From the NCBI GenBank assembly GCA_019187085.1, contig JABARS010000032.1, forward strand, positions 19,029-83,028: a DNA stretch of 64,000 nt, in the 5' to 3' direction. The notes under the pieces are model-generated. The model saw nothing but the letters and a program-made list of their open reading frames with translations, had not been told where the DNA came from and did no database searches. Shown here in pieces: positions 1 through 11,027 of this stretch; within the stretch, counting starts at the first letter, position 1, and the number at the start of each line of letters is the position of its first letter. The position numbers were made by a program, and so were the translations under genes. Source of the stretch: Pseudorhodoplanes sp. (GTDB lineage Bacteria; Pseudomonadota; Alphaproteobacteria; Rhizobiales; Xanthobacteraceae).

Positions 1-855
1 GCGGTCGGCTGCGCCGCTGTCCACGAGCAGCGTCTCCGCCGCCCCGCAGACCCCGGTGCGGCGCATCTTGGCGTTGAGGACGATCTTCTTCGCCATGTCG
101 AGATCGGCGGCGCGATCGACATAGACGTGACAGACGCCTTCCAGGTGCGCGAACACCGGCACGCGCGCTTCCTCCTGCACGCGCGCCACCAGGCTCTTGC
201 CGCCGCGCGGCACGATCACGTCGATATTGCCGTCGAGACCACGCAGCATCAGCCCGACGGCTTCACGGTCGCGCGTCGGCACGAGCTGGATGCAGTCCTC
301 CGGCAGGCGCGCGTCGCGCAGGCCCGCAACGAGCGCGGCATGGATCGCGCGCGAGGAGCGGTAGGAATCGGAGCCGCCGCGCAGGATCGCTGCATTTCCG
401 GATTTAAGGCACAGCGCACCGGCGTCCGCAGTCACGTTCGGGCGGCTCTCGTAGATGATCCCGATCACGCCGAGCGGCACCCGCACGCGCTCGATGGTCA
501 TGTCGTTGGGTCGCGTCCACCGCTCGGTGACCTGGCCGACCGGGTCGGGCAGCGCCCGGATCGCATCGAGGCCATCGGCGACGCCGCCGATGCCGGCCTG
601 TGTCAGGGTCAGCCGGTCGAGGAAGGCGCCCGTTGCGCCGTTGCCGCGCGCCTCGTCGATGTCGCGGCCGTTGGCGAGCAGGATTTCGGGGGCGGCGACG
701 CGAATGGCTTTCGCCATCGCGGCCAGCGCCCGGTTCTTCTGGTCGGTCGGAGCGAGCGCCAGCACCCGCGCGGCCGCGCGCGCGCGGGTACCGATCCCGC
801 GCATCAGGGCGACCACGTCGGCATTAGTTTCGATCGATTTCAGTGGTGCGGTCAC
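1..855 (-). CDS. proA: Glutamate-5-semialdehyde (gamma-glutamyl phosphate) reductase, partial
   Basis: Second step of proline synthesis in the cytoplasm: NADPH-dependent reduction of gamma-glutamyl phosphate. About 285 N-terminal residues are visible and the C-terminus lies beyond base 1. Family signatures read on the minus strand include [14 protein letters not shown] near the N-terminus, [36 protein letters not shown] and the segment [12 protein letters not shown] that carries the catalytic cysteine. GTG at 855 is preferred: a GAGAG stretch sits upstream and it gives the usual short N-terminus. An in-frame GTG at 888 would add 11 residues. proB lies about 4.2 kb away on the same strand, separated by unrelated genes. 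Confidence 0.93.
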   Translation of the reverse strand, partial: MTAPLKSIETNADVVALMRGIGTRARAAARVLALAPTDQKNRALAAMAKAIRVAAPEILLANGRDIDEARGNGATGAFLDRLTLTQAGIGGVADGLDAIRALPDPVGQVTERWTRPNDMTIERVRVPLGVIGIIYESRPNVTADAGALCLKSGNAAILRGGSDSYRSSRAIHAALVAGLRDARLPEDCIQLVPTRDREAVGLMLRGLDGNIDVIVPRGGKSLVARVQEEARVPVFAHLEGVCHVYVDRAADLDMAKKIVLNAKMRRTGVCGAAETLLVDSGAADR

Positions 856-1062
856 GAAATTGCTCTCGGTTTCAGAGGCTTCTATCACGGACGCTTCCGG
901 CGCGGGAGGCCGCGGTCGCCGGCACAAGCCGAGGGGTGCCGGCCGGCGCCCCCGGGTCCTGCGGAGGGGTCTGGGGACAGCGGGGAAAACGGCCCGCTTT
1001 TGCGCCGGCCCAAGGAACCGGTAGCAGGGCCGTAACATTAAGCCGGCACAAAGGGGCGCAGC

Positions 1063-1323
1063 ATGGAGATTGCCGCTATGGCCCGTTCATTTGTGTTGCC
1101 CCGCGAGCTTCCGGAGGGGACCCGCTACGTCGTCGAAGGCAGGCCGACCCCCGAGGGGACCACGCGCATCGTTTCGCGCTACCTCGTCTTTCCGGACGGG
1201 CGGCGGGTGGATCTTCCGGCCATGCCCCGATTCCCGGCAGCGGCCATCCGCAAGCGGCGCCGGGTTCGAAACCACGCCCGCAGCCTCAAGACGGCACGCG
1301 CGCGGCCGTTCCTCCTGCAATAA
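1063..1323 (+). CDS. Small hypothetical protein, basic C-terminus
   Basis: An 86-residue reading frame (81 if ATG 1078 is used). The N-terminal half, containing [17 protein letters not shown] and a second strand-like segment [14 protein letters not shown], looks like a small beta-rich domain. The C-terminus is very rich in Arg and Lys. I recall similar short proteins in Bradyrhizobium relatives but cannot name a family. It lies between the divergent proA start and another small gene. No signal peptide or membrane segment is visible. It could be a chance frame in this GC-rich DNA, so confidence is moderate. Confidence 0.45.
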   Translation: MEIAAMARSFVLPRELPEGTRYVVEGRPTPEGTTRIVSRYLVFPDGRRVDLPAMPRFPAAAIRKRRRVRNHARSLKTARARPFLLQ

Positions 1324-1532
1324 CCGCCGGCAAATCGGCGTTTCGGCCATTGGCCGAGCTGAGCGCGCACGGATATAAAGCATAATAATACCGTTACCTT
1401 GCCGCTGCGGCCAAATCCCTGGACCGACTTACAAAATCGCAAAAATTCTCCGTTCCGTCCGGAACGGAGCGGTCCGGCTTGCGTTTGATCGACGCAGGAT
1501 ATGGGGACGAAATAATTGGGGACGACATACTG

Positions 1533-1736
1533 ATGCCCAACGCGAGCTATTTCCGGCAGCAGGCGGAACGTTGTCTGCGCCTTGCGCGGATGTGCGCGGA
1601 CACAACCGTAGCGAAGCGGCTGAACGCGATGGCGGCGGAATTCATCGAGCAGGCCGAGGGGTACGGGCCTGACAATGCTATGGCGGGTCGCAGCCTGCCG
1701 CTGGGTGGGGCGGCCGGCGGAGAAAACACCGGCTGA
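1533..1736 (+). CDS. Small conserved rhizobial protein (ASYFRQQAERCLRLAR type)
   Basis: A 67-residue protein starting at ATG 1533. An upstream in-frame ATG at 1479 would add residues without family resemblance. The N-terminal pattern of a short polar lead, then YFRQQAERCLRLARMC and a second helix ending FIEQAEGY, is a recurrent type of very small helical protein in Rhizobiales, often present in many copies per genome. Function is unknown. The Gly-rich C-terminus after about residue 50 looks unstructured. No operon partner is evident. Confidence 0.6.
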   Translation: MPNASYFRQQAERCLRLARMCADTTVAKRLNAMAAEFIEQAEGYGPDNAMAGRSLPLGGAAGGENTG

Positions 1737-1905
1737 CGCCGGGACCACGTACGGGCGACGCAGAAGACGGTCATATCGGCCATTGGCTGAGTACGCGGCT
1801 GGTTCTCCGTGACGCTGAATTGCCTCCAAATATTGCTCTTCCACCATGCCGGGTTATGACGAGCGGGGCCTGTCTGAGTGACGCCGGCCCGGCCGGGGGA
1901 AGGCA

Positions 1906-2625
1906 ATGCGCCATGTGCTGGCCGCCATCGGATCGATGGCGGGATCGATCTTGGGGTTCGTTGTGGCCGCAGCCTTGAACGTATCGGCATCGGCGCAGGA
2001 TCTGCCTCGCGGCTTCGTGGACGCGGCCGACGTCGTTCCCGGATTGCAGGTCGACATGCGTTATGCCGGCCGGGACAATTTCGTCGGGGTTGTCATCGAT
2101 GGCTACGAAAAGCCGCGCTGCATTCTCACCCGGCAGGCCGCCGATGCGCTTGCCAAAGTGCAGATCGAACTCGCCTCAAGCGGTGCCGGCCTGAAGGTTT
2201 TGGATTGCTATCGCCCGACGCGCGCGGTCGCACATTTCGTGCGCTGGGGGCGCGATCTGAAGGACGTGCGTACCAAAGGCCATCATTATCCCGACCTCGA
2301 CAAGGCGAGCCTGTTTCGCGAAGGCTATATCGCGTCGCGCTCCGCACATTCGCGCGGCTCGACCGTCGACCTGACCCTCGTCGACATCCTGCCCGGGCCG
2401 GACGGCAAGGTGCCGCAGCGCGAGATGGGCACGCCGTTCGATTATTTCTCGCCGCTGTCATGGCCGTCGAATCAGCGCGTCGACGACATCGCGCGCCGCA
2501 ACCGGCAGATTCTTGCTGATGCGATGAAGAAGAACGGCTTCATTCCCTACGGCAAGGAATGGTGGCATTTCACGCTCGCGAACGAGCCGTTCCCGGACAG
2601 CTATTTTGATTTTCCGGTGAAGTGA
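1906..2625 (+). CDS. D-alanyl-D-alanine dipeptidase, VanX/DdpX family, exported
   Basis: Zinc dipeptidase that cleaves D-Ala-D-Ala, known from peptidoglycan recycling (DdpX) and from glycopeptide resistance (VanX). Length is 239 residues with an N-terminal hydrophobic signal-like segment ending near ASASAQ (residues 26-31). The peptidase M15D hallmarks are present: the SAHSRGSTVDLTL segment (His and Asp zinc ligands) and the C-terminal EWWHF (catalytic Glu and third ligand His). FVGVVIDGYEKPRC and LDCYRPTRAV are also typical. GGGGAAGG just upstream supports ATG 1906. No vanH, vanA or vanRS genes are nearby, so a recycling role is more likely than resistance. Confidence 0.9.
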   Translation: MRHVLAAIGSMAGSILGFVVAAALNVSASAQDLPRGFVDAADVVPGLQVDMRYAGRDNFVGVVIDGYEKPRCILTRQAADALAKVQIELASSGAGLKVLDCYRPTRAVAHFVRWGRDLKDVRTKGHHYPDLDKASLFREGYIASRSAHSRGSTVDLTLVDILPGPDGKVPQREMGTPFDYFSPLSWPSNQRVDDIARRNRQILADAMKKNGFIPYGKEWWHFTLANEPFPDSYFDFPVK

Positions 2626-2647
2626 GTCCGGGCGCGCGACACAGCGC

Positions 2648-2851
2648 TTACGCCATCGCCCAGGTGCGCGCGGCGAAATCCACGAAAGCGTCGCTGGCCT
2701 TCACGCGGTGGCTGTCCTTGCAATGCGGGCACCACAGCGACAATTCCATCCGGTGCATCGTTCCGAGCGTGACTTCGTCGGTCTGGATCGACGTCTGCAC
2801 TTCGCGCCGGGTGACGGGGCAGTGATACTTCAACGCACTCACGCTACTCAT
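2648..2851 (-). CDS. Small zinc-ribbon-like hypothetical protein
   Basis: A 67-residue protein with YHCPVTRREVQT near residue 10 and LWCPHCKDSH near residue 40. The CPxC pair plus an earlier Cys suggests a degenerate zinc ribbon, although only three cysteines are visible. Proteins of this size and pattern are common as orphans in Bradyrhizobium relatives. It is convergent with the dipeptidase gene, 22 bases away. No function can be assigned. Confidence 0.6.
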   Translation of the reverse strand: MSSVSALKYHCPVTRREVQTSIQTDEVTLGTMHRMELSLWCPHCKDSHRVKASDAFVDFAARTWAMA

Positions 2852-3343
2852 TCTCTTTACGTCTCCGGATATTGCGGTGGGACGTTGCCCGAACGCCGCG
2901 CATCAATGACGGTAGGATGCGCTGCGATCCACAGGTTTCGTCCGCGGGGCAGGCATGCACGAATCGGGGGCAACCAGAGCGCGCAGCAATTGCTGCGTCG
3001 TCGCAAGCACCGGACGAGTGATGTGCCGCGATGATACATGCCGAAGTCCGTAGCCGGCCCGCAAAGCGGTGGTGGTGGCGTATCGGACCGAAGGTCGTCG
3101 AAAGCACCGAACCCGACGCCGGCGCGACCACGAGGGACTTCGATGGCCGCCGGAATCGATATCGGCTGTCCGTCGTTACACAAACACACCGCCGGCCGTG
3201 GGGAACCGGCGGCAGGACGACCCATACGCCCCACCCACCGGGGCCGATCGTAGCGAGAGAGGCCCGCAGGCTGCGGTATCGGAGAGTCCAGCCACAATTC
3301 GTCCACAGCCGCGGAGGTTCCGCGCCGTCGCAATGAAACCGTG
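2852..3343. other. Intergenic stretch without a convincing gene
   Basis: About 490 bases between the small zinc-ribbon-like gene and the end of the MFS gene. Frames that stay open here on both strands have no recognisable domain, poor start contexts and compositions expected from GC-rich noncoding DNA. I see no strong hairpin-plus-T terminator, tRNA or repeat. It may be decayed coding sequence. Confidence 0.5.
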
Positions 3344-4564
3344 TCAGACCGCGTTGGTCTTGCGCTGCGCGACCGTGAGCATCACCGTCGGGATCGAAAT
3401 CAGCGCGCAGAGCGCCGCACCGAGAAACACCCAGTGCGGCACGCCGTGATCCATCATGGTGCCGAAGAACGGCGGTGCGATCACGCCGCCGATATTGAAG
3501 CCGGTGGTGACGAAACCGAAAACCTTGCCGTACGCGCCAGGCGGCGTCACTGCGCGTACGATCATGTCGCGCGAGGGCTGAAGCACGCCGTTGAAGAATC
3601 CCGACAGCCCCATCAGGCCGAGCAGTGCGGCCGTGCCGAGATCGAAGAACGCGATCGGAACGAGCGACAGCGCATTGATCGACAATCCGACGACCGCGAC
3701 CAGATCGTGACGGCTGCTGCGTGCGCTGATGAAGCCGCCGACCAGAACGGCGACGGCGCTCATCGCCAGATAGGCGGTGAGGGCGCTGGTTGCGAGCGAC
3801 AGCGGCATGTTCCACAGGGCTTCCAGTGCCACGATGCCATAGGTCTGAAGACTGCCGGTCATGGCGAGCAGAACGTAAAAGAGCAGGCTCAGCAGCACCG
3901 GCATGGATGATAAAAGGCGCCATCCGGGCTCCGGAGAGGCACCGGGCTGGCTGCGGCTGGCGCGGGCGGGATCGCGCCCGGCCATGGCGCTGCCGAACAG
4001 GATGATTGCCGCGGCAACGGCGATGCCGAGCACCGCGGCGGCAAGGAACGCGCCGCGCCATCCAAACTCGGTCGCGAGCAACAAGGTGGCGGCCGGTGTC
4101 ACGGCGGTCCCGGTGAAGCCCGCAAAAATGTGCACCGAATAGGCCTGGCTCATGCGCGCCGGCGAGACGCGCGCGGACAGAAGCGAATAATCCGCCGGGT
4201 GGTAGACGGCATTGGCGACGCCGCAGAGCGCGAACATCACAATGAAGATGTAATAGGAACCCGCGGCCGCCGCGCCGGCGAGCGCGAACGCGCCTAGAAA
4301 CAGCCCGCCGATCAGCACGGCGCGTGCGCTCGTGCGGTCGACCAGGAACCCGGCCGGCGTCTGGAGGATCGCGGTCAGGATGTTGAAGATCGCGATTGCG
4401 ATGCCGAGCTCGGTATAGCTCACGGCAAATTCCGCGCGCACGAACGGAAACAGCGGCGGCAGCACGAAGATATAGATGTGGCTGACGAAATGTGCGGCGC
4501 CGACCAGTGCGATCACGCGGACATCGGTTCCGCGCGCGTGGGCGGCCATCGTAAGCGGTGTCAT
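3344..4564 (-). CDS. Major facilitator superfamily transporter, fosmidomycin-resistance-like
   Basis: A 406-residue polytopic membrane protein with about 12 predicted hydrophobic segments. It begins with an AAHFVSHIYIFVLPPLFPF helix that resembles the HF.VD.Y..LLP start of Fsr-type transporters. The loop 2-3 motif is recognisable as GFLVDRTSARAVLIGG, and there is a central polar loop around residues 200-215. Secondary transport driven by proton motive force is expected; the substrate cannot be read from sequence. It is monocistronic: the next gene upstream ends at a strong terminator around 4650-4681. Confidence 0.82.
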   Translation of the reverse strand: MTPLTMAAHARGTDVRVIALVGAAHFVSHIYIFVLPPLFPFVRAEFAVSYTELGIAIAIFNILTAILQTPAGFLVDRTSARAVLIGGLFLGAFALAGAAAAGSYYIFIVMFALCGVANAVYHPADYSLLSARVSPARMSQAYSVHIFAGFTGTAVTPAATLLLATEFGWRGAFLAAAVLGIAVAAAIILFGSAMAGRDPARASRSQPGASPEPGWRLLSSMPVLLSLLFYVLLAMTGSLQTYGIVALEALWNMPLSLATSALTAYLAMSAVAVLVGGFISARSSRHDLVAVVGLSINALSLVPIAFFDLGTAALLGLMGLSGFFNGVLQPSRDMIVRAVTPPGAYGKVFGFVTTGFNIGGVIAPPFFGTMMDHGVPHWVFLGAALCALISIPTVMLTVAQRKTNAV

Positions 4565-4649
4565 CGGGGCGTCCCGGGTTGGAGGCCGAACCTAGCTGAA
4601 CCGGCCGACGGCGATCCAATTCTTTCGCGCATTGGTGCAATGCGTTCGC

Positions 4650-4681
4650 CAAAAAAGAAAGCCCGGCCGAAGCCGGGCTTT
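4650..4681 (-). terminator. Rho-independent terminator of the glycine-zipper gene
   Basis: Perfect 10-bp stem AAAGCCCGGC / GCCGGGCTTT (4658-4667 and 4672-4681). On the minus strand the loop reads TTCG, a stable tetraloop, and the stem is followed by a T-rich run ending in six Ts. It lies 40 bases downstream of the small secreted protein gene. Confidence 0.9.
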
Positions 4682-4721
4682 CCTGCGCATCGGACAGCGG
4701 TGTGTGGATCAGGACCGCTAT

Positions 4722-4970
4722 TCAGCGCCAGCGACAATGACGATGACCGTCGCGGTCGTACCAGCATTCCCGGTATTTGCGGCTGAAGCGCGGGCCGCCG
4801 ACCCAGGCGCCGATCGCGCCGCCAGCAACCGCGCCGACCGGACCCGCTACGATGGCGCCCGCGCCCGCGCCGATCGCGGCGCCGGTCAGCGTGCGTTGCT
4901 GGGCCTGCGCGGACGTGCCGGCAATGATCAGAGCGGCGCCGACGGCGCCCATCATCAAGAATTTGCGCAT
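4722..4970 (-). CDS. Small secreted glycine-zipper protein
   Basis: An 82-residue protein starting at ATG 4970, chosen over 4985 because GGAGGA lies 7 bases upstream. It has an N-terminal signal peptide (MRKFLMMGAVGAALIIAGTSAQA) and a glycine-zipper segment with repeated GAxxGA spacing (residues about 25-55). A short basic and aromatic tail ending in CWYDRDGHRHCRWR carries two Cys and two His. Glycine-zipper segments of this kind usually associate with membranes; many rhizobial paralogues are called YMGG or glycine-zipper 2TM proteins. It has its own terminator. Function is unknown. Confidence 0.75.
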   Translation of the reverse strand: MRKFLMMGAVGAALIIAGTSAQAQQRTLTGAAIGAGAGAIVAGPVGAVAGGAIGAWVGGPRFSRKYRECWYDRDGHRHCRWR

Positions 4971-5058
4971 CGGCGCATCCTCCATCGTCCTTCAGCCGGG
5001 CTGAGTGTCTCGGATGCCGATTACAGGGTATTAAGCTTAAGAAATGGTGGACGCGCGT

Positions 5059-6198
5059 TCAGCGCTCTTCGCTTCCGCTGATGACGAGGTCATCGCGGTG
5101 CACAATCTCCGAGCGGCCGTCGAATCCGAGGATCATTTTGACGTCGGTGGTCGAGCGGCCGATCACCTGCATGGCGTCGCCCGAGTCGTAGGCGACGAGG
5201 CCGCGGCCGATTTCCTCGCCGTCCAGATCGCGGATGCGCACGGCGTCGCCGCGCGCGAATTCCCCGTCCACGCGCCGCACGCCCGCCGGCAACAGGCTCT
5301 TGCCGCGCCGCAGGGCTGCGACCGCGCCGCTGTCGATATAGAGGACGCCCTTGGGCTCGAGCGTGCCGGCGATCCATTTCTTGCGCGCGGTCACAGGATT
5401 GGCCGGCGTCAGAAACCAGGTGCAGGGCCCGCCCCGTGCGATGGCCATCAAGGCATGATCGCGGTGGCCGGAAGCGATCACCATATGGGTGCCGGCGCTG
5501 GTTGCGATGCGCGCGGCCTCGATCTTAGTCATCATGCCGCCGCGCGAAAGCTCCGAGCCCGAAGCGCCCGCCATTGCGGCGATCTCCGGCGTGATGCGTT
5601 CGACCACGGGGACGAGCGTCGCCGTGCGCCCGCTGGCGGGCGGCGCGTCATAGAGGCCGTCGACGTCGGACAGGAGCACCAGCAGGTCCGCGCTCACCAT
5701 GGTGGCGACGCGGGCGGCCAGGCGATCGTTGTCGCCATAGCGGATCTCGTTGGTGGCGACGGTGTCGTTCTCGTTGATCACCGGCACGCTGCGCCATTCC
5801 AGCAGCTTGTCGATGGTCTCGCGAGCGTTGAGATAGCGCCGGCGTTCCTCGGTGTCGCCGAGCGTGACGAGCACCTGCCCGGCCGTGATGCCGTGACGGC
5901 CGAGCGTCTCCGCCCATAGTCGGGCGAGCGCGATCTGGCCGACGGCGGCCGCGGCCTGCGATTCCTCCAGCCGCAACGCTCCGCGCGGCAACTTGAGGAC
6001 CGAGCGGCCGAGCGCGATCGCCCCCGACGAGACCACCAGAATATCGCGCTTGTCGCGATGCAGCGCTGCAATGTCCTCGGCCAGGGCGTCCAGCCAGTCC
6101 GCACGCGGCTGCCCGGCCGGCGAATCGACCAGCAGCGAGGATCCGACCTTGACGACGATCCGGCGGAAATCGGTGAGCGCAGGAAGCTTCTGGGGCAT
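5059..6198 (-). CDS. proB: Glutamate 5-kinase
   Basis: First step of proline synthesis: ATP-dependent phosphorylation of glutamate. A 379-residue protein with the amino-acid kinase domain ([11 protein letters not shown] at the N-terminus, [50 protein letters not shown]) followed by a C-terminal PUA domain (about residues 285-370). This is the long, proline-feedback-regulated type. In relatives proB follows obgE and precedes proA. Here a DUF72 gene lies between obgE and proB, and proA is displaced by about 4 kb. Confidence 0.97.
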   Translation of the reverse strand: MPQKLPALTDFRRIVVKVGSSLLVDSPAGQPRADWLDALAEDIAALHRDKRDILVVSSGAIALGRSVLKLPRGALRLEESQAAAAVGQIALARLWAETLGRHGITAGQVLVTLGDTEERRRYLNARETIDKLLEWRSVPVINENDTVATNEIRYGDNDRLAARVATMVSADLLVLLSDVDGLYDAPPASGRTATLVPVVERITPEIAAMAGASGSELSRGGMMTKIEAARIATSAGTHMVIASGHRDHALMAIARGGPCTWFLTPANPVTARKKWIAGTLEPKGVLYIDSGAVAALRRGKSLLPAGVRRVDGEFARGDAVRIRDLDGEEIGRGLVAYDSGDAMQVIGRSTTDVKMILGFDGRSEIVHRDDLVISGSEER

Positions 6199-6279
6199 GG
6201 TTTTGGCTCGTGCGCCCGAACCCTCGTGCGCCGCGGGCGTTGTCTAGCAGGGTCTCGGGTGCATCGCCAAGGCGCTTCG

Positions 6280-7018
6280 ATGGCCAAAATCCGGATCGGC
6301 ACGTCATGCTGGAATTACGACTCATGGCGCGGGCGTTTCTTCCCGCGCGAACTGATGCGCAAGCATCCGCTCCGCTACGACGCCACGCAGTTCGATACCA
6401 TCGAGCTCGACGGCGTGTTCTACCGCACGCCGTCCGTTGCCTCCGTCCGCGCCTGGCGCGAGCAGATCGCAGACGATTTCGTGTTCGCATGGAAGGCGTC
6501 AAAATTCATTACGCACTGGAAACGGCTGGCTCCCACGTCGCGCAGTTCGATCGCCCTGATGGAGCGCCGCCTGCGGGTGCTCGGCGACAAGGCGGGCCCG
6601 GTCCTCTTTCAATTGCCGCCGCACCTGCAGGCCGACGACGAGCGCCTTGCGGCTTTTCTCAGACTTCTGAAAGCGCCGTGTCTCTATGTGTTCGAATTCC
6701 GTCACGAGAGCTGGTATGTGAAGAATATCTTCCGGCTGCTGCGCGCCCACAATGCCACGCTCTGCCTGTCCGACCACCACGACGCTCCGGCGCCCTGGGT
6801 CGTCACCGCGCGCCATGTCTATGTGCGCGGGCATGGACCGGGCGGGCGATATCACGGGCATTATTCCGCGCCGATGTTGCGCGAATGGGCGCGCAAGATC
6901 CGTGCATGGCACCGCCATGCGTCGCGACGTCTATGTCTATTTCGATAACGACCAGAAAAGCACGGCGCCCGCCGATGCGATGCGGCTCAAGGCGCTGCTT
7001 GCGTCCGCACGCGCCTGA
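6280..7018 (+). pseudogene. DUF72 (YecE-like) protein, frameshifted near its C-terminus
   Basis: DUF72 proteins are TIM-barrel proteins of unknown activity. The frame from ATG 6280 gives the typical start IRIGTSCWNYDSWRGRFFP, then QLPPHL, FEFRHESWY and the HVYVRGHGPGG segment, but terminates at TAA 6946. The expected ending, RDVYVYFDNDQKS followed by DAMRLKALL, is encoded one frame over (+1) and stops at 7016-7018. The switch is needed at about 6920-6935. One extra base, or loss of two, would explain it. This is either a recent inactivating mutation or a sequencing error. It ends 20 bases from the convergent obgE. Confidence 0.85.
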
Positions 7019-7039
7019 GTCCGCCCGGCCGCGGCGCCT

Positions 7040-8768
<1,729 letters not shown>

Positions 8769-8895
8769 GGTCGGGCTCCTTGGGTTGAAAAGCGAGAGGG
8801 GGAGCCGGTTCATCCGTCTCCCCCTCGCATTCCGGGCCCGCTATGCGCCCGCCGGGTTTGACGTGAACCGGCGGACCTCAAGAGAGATTCGCCGT

Positions 8896-9168
8896 TTACT
8901 CTGCCGCAGCCTCCGTCATCGGGACGACGGATACGTAGGTGCGGCCTTTTGCTTTGGTATTGAACTGAACGCGACCCTGCGCGAGGGCGAAAAGGGTGTG
9001 GTCCTTGCCCATGCCGACATTGTGGCCGGCATGCCACTTGGTGCCACGCTGGCGCACGAGAATATTGCCGGCAGCCACGCTTTCGCCGCCGAACGCCTTG
9101 ATGCCGAGGCGACGGCCCGCGGTGTCGCGGCCGTTGCGGGAAGAACCGCCTGCCTTTTTGTGTGCCAT
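8896..9168 (-). CDS. rpmA: 50S ribosomal protein L27
   Basis: A 90-residue L27 that reaches the peptidyl transferase centre. The N-terminus [15 protein letters not shown] is canonical and needs no cleaved extension. [19 protein letters not shown] and [15 protein letters not shown] follow. It is encoded immediately downstream of rplU, the universal arrangement. Confidence 0.98.
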   Translation of the reverse strand: MAHKKAGGSSRNGRDTAGRRLGIKAFGGESVAAGNILVRQRGTKWHAGHNVGMGKDHTLFALAQGRVQFNTKAKGRTYVSVVPMTEAAAE

Positions 9169-9241
9169 TGTCGAATTCCTTCGTCGTTTGTCTTGTAACG
9201 CGATTCAGCCCCGGAATCACGTCACTTCTTTTTATCAATCG

Positions 9242-9742
9242 TTACTTCTTGGCTTTTCCTTTGGCGGCTGGCTTTTTTGCAACCGTTTTCGTCTTTGCCG
9301 CGGTCTTCATTGTTTTGGCTTTGGCCTTGGATTTGGCTTTCGGCTTGCCCTCCGCCGGCGCCTCGCCAGCGGTGCTTTCCGCCTTGGGCTTGGGAGCCGG
9401 CCGGCCCTTGGCCTTCTTGGTCGGCATCTTGCCGTCGGTCAGGATTTCCGACACCCGGACCATGGTGTAATCCTGACGGTGACCGCGCTTGCGCCGCGAA
9501 TTCTTGCGCCGGCGCTTCTTGAAGGCGATCACCTTCGGTCCGCGACTCTGGCTCAGGATCTCGACCGCGACGGACGCGCCTGGAACCAGTGGGGTTCCGA
9601 GTTGAGGTGTCTCGCCGCCGACCAGCAGCACGTCGCCAATCTGCACGATCTCGCCGGCCTCGCCCTTCAGGCGGCCGACGCGGATGACATCGTCCTCGGC
9701 GACGCGATACTGCAGGCCGCCGGTTTTGATGACTGCGAACAT
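9242..9742 (-). CDS. rplU: 50S ribosomal protein L21 with long Lys/Ala-rich tail
   Basis: The L21 core (residues 1-103) is clear: [14 protein letters not shown] at the start, GDVLLVGG in the middle and [19 protein letters not shown] followed by VRVSEI at its end. A further stretch of about 60 residues made almost only of Lys, Ala, Pro and Thr brings the protein to 166 residues. Such disordered basic tails are frequent in Rhizobiales L21, and this one is at the long end. It is first gene of the rplU-rpmA unit; a GC-rich hairpin lies upstream at 9863-9886. Confidence 0.97.
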   Translation of the reverse strand: MFAVIKTGGLQYRVAEDDVIRVGRLKGEAGEIVQIGDVLLVGGETPQLGTPLVPGASVAVEILSQSRGPKVIAFKKRRRKNSRRKRGHRQDYTMVRVSEILTDGKMPTKKAKGRPAPKPKAESTAGEAPAEGKPKAKSKAKAKTMKTAAKTKTVAKKPAAKGKAKK

Positions 9743-9862
9743 CTTTCTTGTCCTCGTGTTCGTTTCCGGCGCTGGGAGGACCCGGACCGGCTTCTTTCAG
9801 TCTGGTTTTGCTAAGTCGTTGGGCCAGAACGAGAAAATCGTTCCATGCGGCCACAACTAAAG

Positions 9863-9886
9863 GGCGCGGACCGCAAGGCCCGCGCC
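9863..9886 (-). terminator. Possible terminator hairpin between a small membrane protein gene and rplU
   Basis: Stem GGCGCGG (9863-9869) / CCGCGCC (9880-9886) with a 10-base loop, followed on the minus strand by CTTTAG. The T tract is weak. It could terminate the small upstream gene or form part of the rplU leader. Confidence 0.35.
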
Positions 9887-9963
9887 TTGGCGATGCTTAT
9901 GGCCCTGCCCAGGAAGCCTGTCAAGAAACCGGAACAGGCGGGGCGCCGGACCGCCGCGCGCCG

Positions 9964-10146
9964 TCAGCGGAAAAACAGGCCGACGACCATCAGCGCCATG
10001 CCCGCCGCGAGGCCGATCGTGATCGTCACGGCGATCGTCATTTCGACGAAGGGCATGGCCCACAGCCGTCCGTCGCGCGGTTTGAAATAAAGCGCGGCAC
10101 CGACCGCTATGCCGACAATGGCAAGACCGGAAACGAAAGCGAGCAT
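9964..10146 (-). CDS. Small two-helix membrane protein
   Basis: A 60-residue protein starting at ATG 10146. The first hydrophobic helix spans residues about 3-20 (LAFVSGLAIVGIAVGAALYF). A short charged loop KPRDGRLW follows, and a second helix spans about residues 36-58, ending in GLFFR. No domain is recognised. It sits between the KdpE-like regulator and rplU on the same strand. The composition is clearly that of a membrane protein, which makes a chance frame less likely. Confidence 0.6.
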   Translation of the reverse strand: MLAFVSGLAIVGIAVGAALYFKPRDGRLWAMPFVEMTIAVTITIGLAAGMALMVVGLFFR

Positions 10147-10268
10147 GGACGATCCAATGGCGTCGTCGCCAGGAATCCGCTTGCACGGAAAGCTAGGTCC
10201 GAACGCTGCCCGCAATCGCGTAATGAATGACTGACATGCCGTAAAATCCCTGTAATTGCAGGCCTGCG

Positions 10269-11027
10269 TCAGGTCGGTTCGAGCCCGCTTTCCGGCGATG
10301 TTTGCGCGAGCCGGTATCCGACGCCGAGCTCGGTCGCGAGGATCTTCGGCTGGGTCGGATCGGCCTCTATCTTCTTGCGCAGCTTGCGCACGAAAATCCG
10401 CAAATAATGGGGGTCGTCGATATGCGCCGCTCCCCACACTTCGCGCAGCAAATGCTGGTGGGTGACGACATTGCCCGCATGCTGGGCCAGAATCTGAAGA
10501 AGACGGTATTCCTTCGGCGTGAGCGACAGTCGTTCGCCATTGAGCGAAACGGTGCGCGTGGCAAGGTCGATGCTGAGCGGGCCGGCATGGACCACGGGCT
10601 CGCCGGTCGCCGCGCGTTGACGGCGGCGCAGCGCGGCTTTGGCGCGCGCCAGCAATTCGGCCATGCCGAAGGGTTTGACGACATAATCGTCGGCGCCGAG
10701 CTCGAGCAGGCGCACTTTCTCCGCCTCGTTCGATCGCACCGACAGAATGATGATCGGAACATCCGACCAGCCGCGAACGCGCTCGACCACCTGACCGCCA
10801 TCGATATCCGGCAGACCGATATCGAGGATAATGAGATCGTGCGCCCGCAAGGTCGCGTCGCGAATTGCAGCGGCGCCGGTCTCGGCCTCGTGGATCGCAA
10901 ATCCCTGCAATTCAAATCCGGCCCGCACGAAACGGCGGATCTGTGCCTCGTCGTCCACGATGAGAATGTCGAGCATATTCGTTGCGGCCCGTTCGCCGCT
11001 TTTGTAATCAGTCGTCATTGCGAGCAT
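10269..11027 (-). CDS. KdpE-like OmpR-family response regulator
   Basis: Receiver domain followed by an OmpR-type winged helix. Receiver features are ILIVDDEAQIRRF, phosphoacceptor Asp in LIILDIGLPD, and KPFGMAELLAR. The DNA-binding part shows LTPKEYRLLQILAQHAG and HYLRIFVRKLRKKIE, typical of KdpE. ATG 11027 and 11018 overlap the end of the kinase gene and suggest translational coupling; ATG 10976 gives the N-terminus closest to the family. No kdpFABC genes are in the window, so the regulon may be remote or different from potassium uptake. Confidence 0.88.
   Translation of the reverse strand: MLAMTTDYKSGERAATNMLDILIVDDEAQIRRFVRAGFELQGFAIHEAETGAAAIRDATLRAHDLIILDIGLPDIDGGQVVERVRGWSDVPIIILSVRSNEAEKVRLLELGADDYVVKPFGMAELLARAKAALRRRQRAATGEPVVHAGPLSIDLATRTVSLNGERLSLTPKEYRLLQILAQHAGNVVTHQHLLREVWGAAHIDDPHYLRIFVRKLRKKIEADPTQPKILATELGVGYRLAQTSPESGLEPT

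Noticed and set aside
2857..3333. 158-codon minus-strand frame after the MFS gene
   Set aside because: Pro/Arg/Cys-rich, no domain, poor start context; regarded as noncoding.
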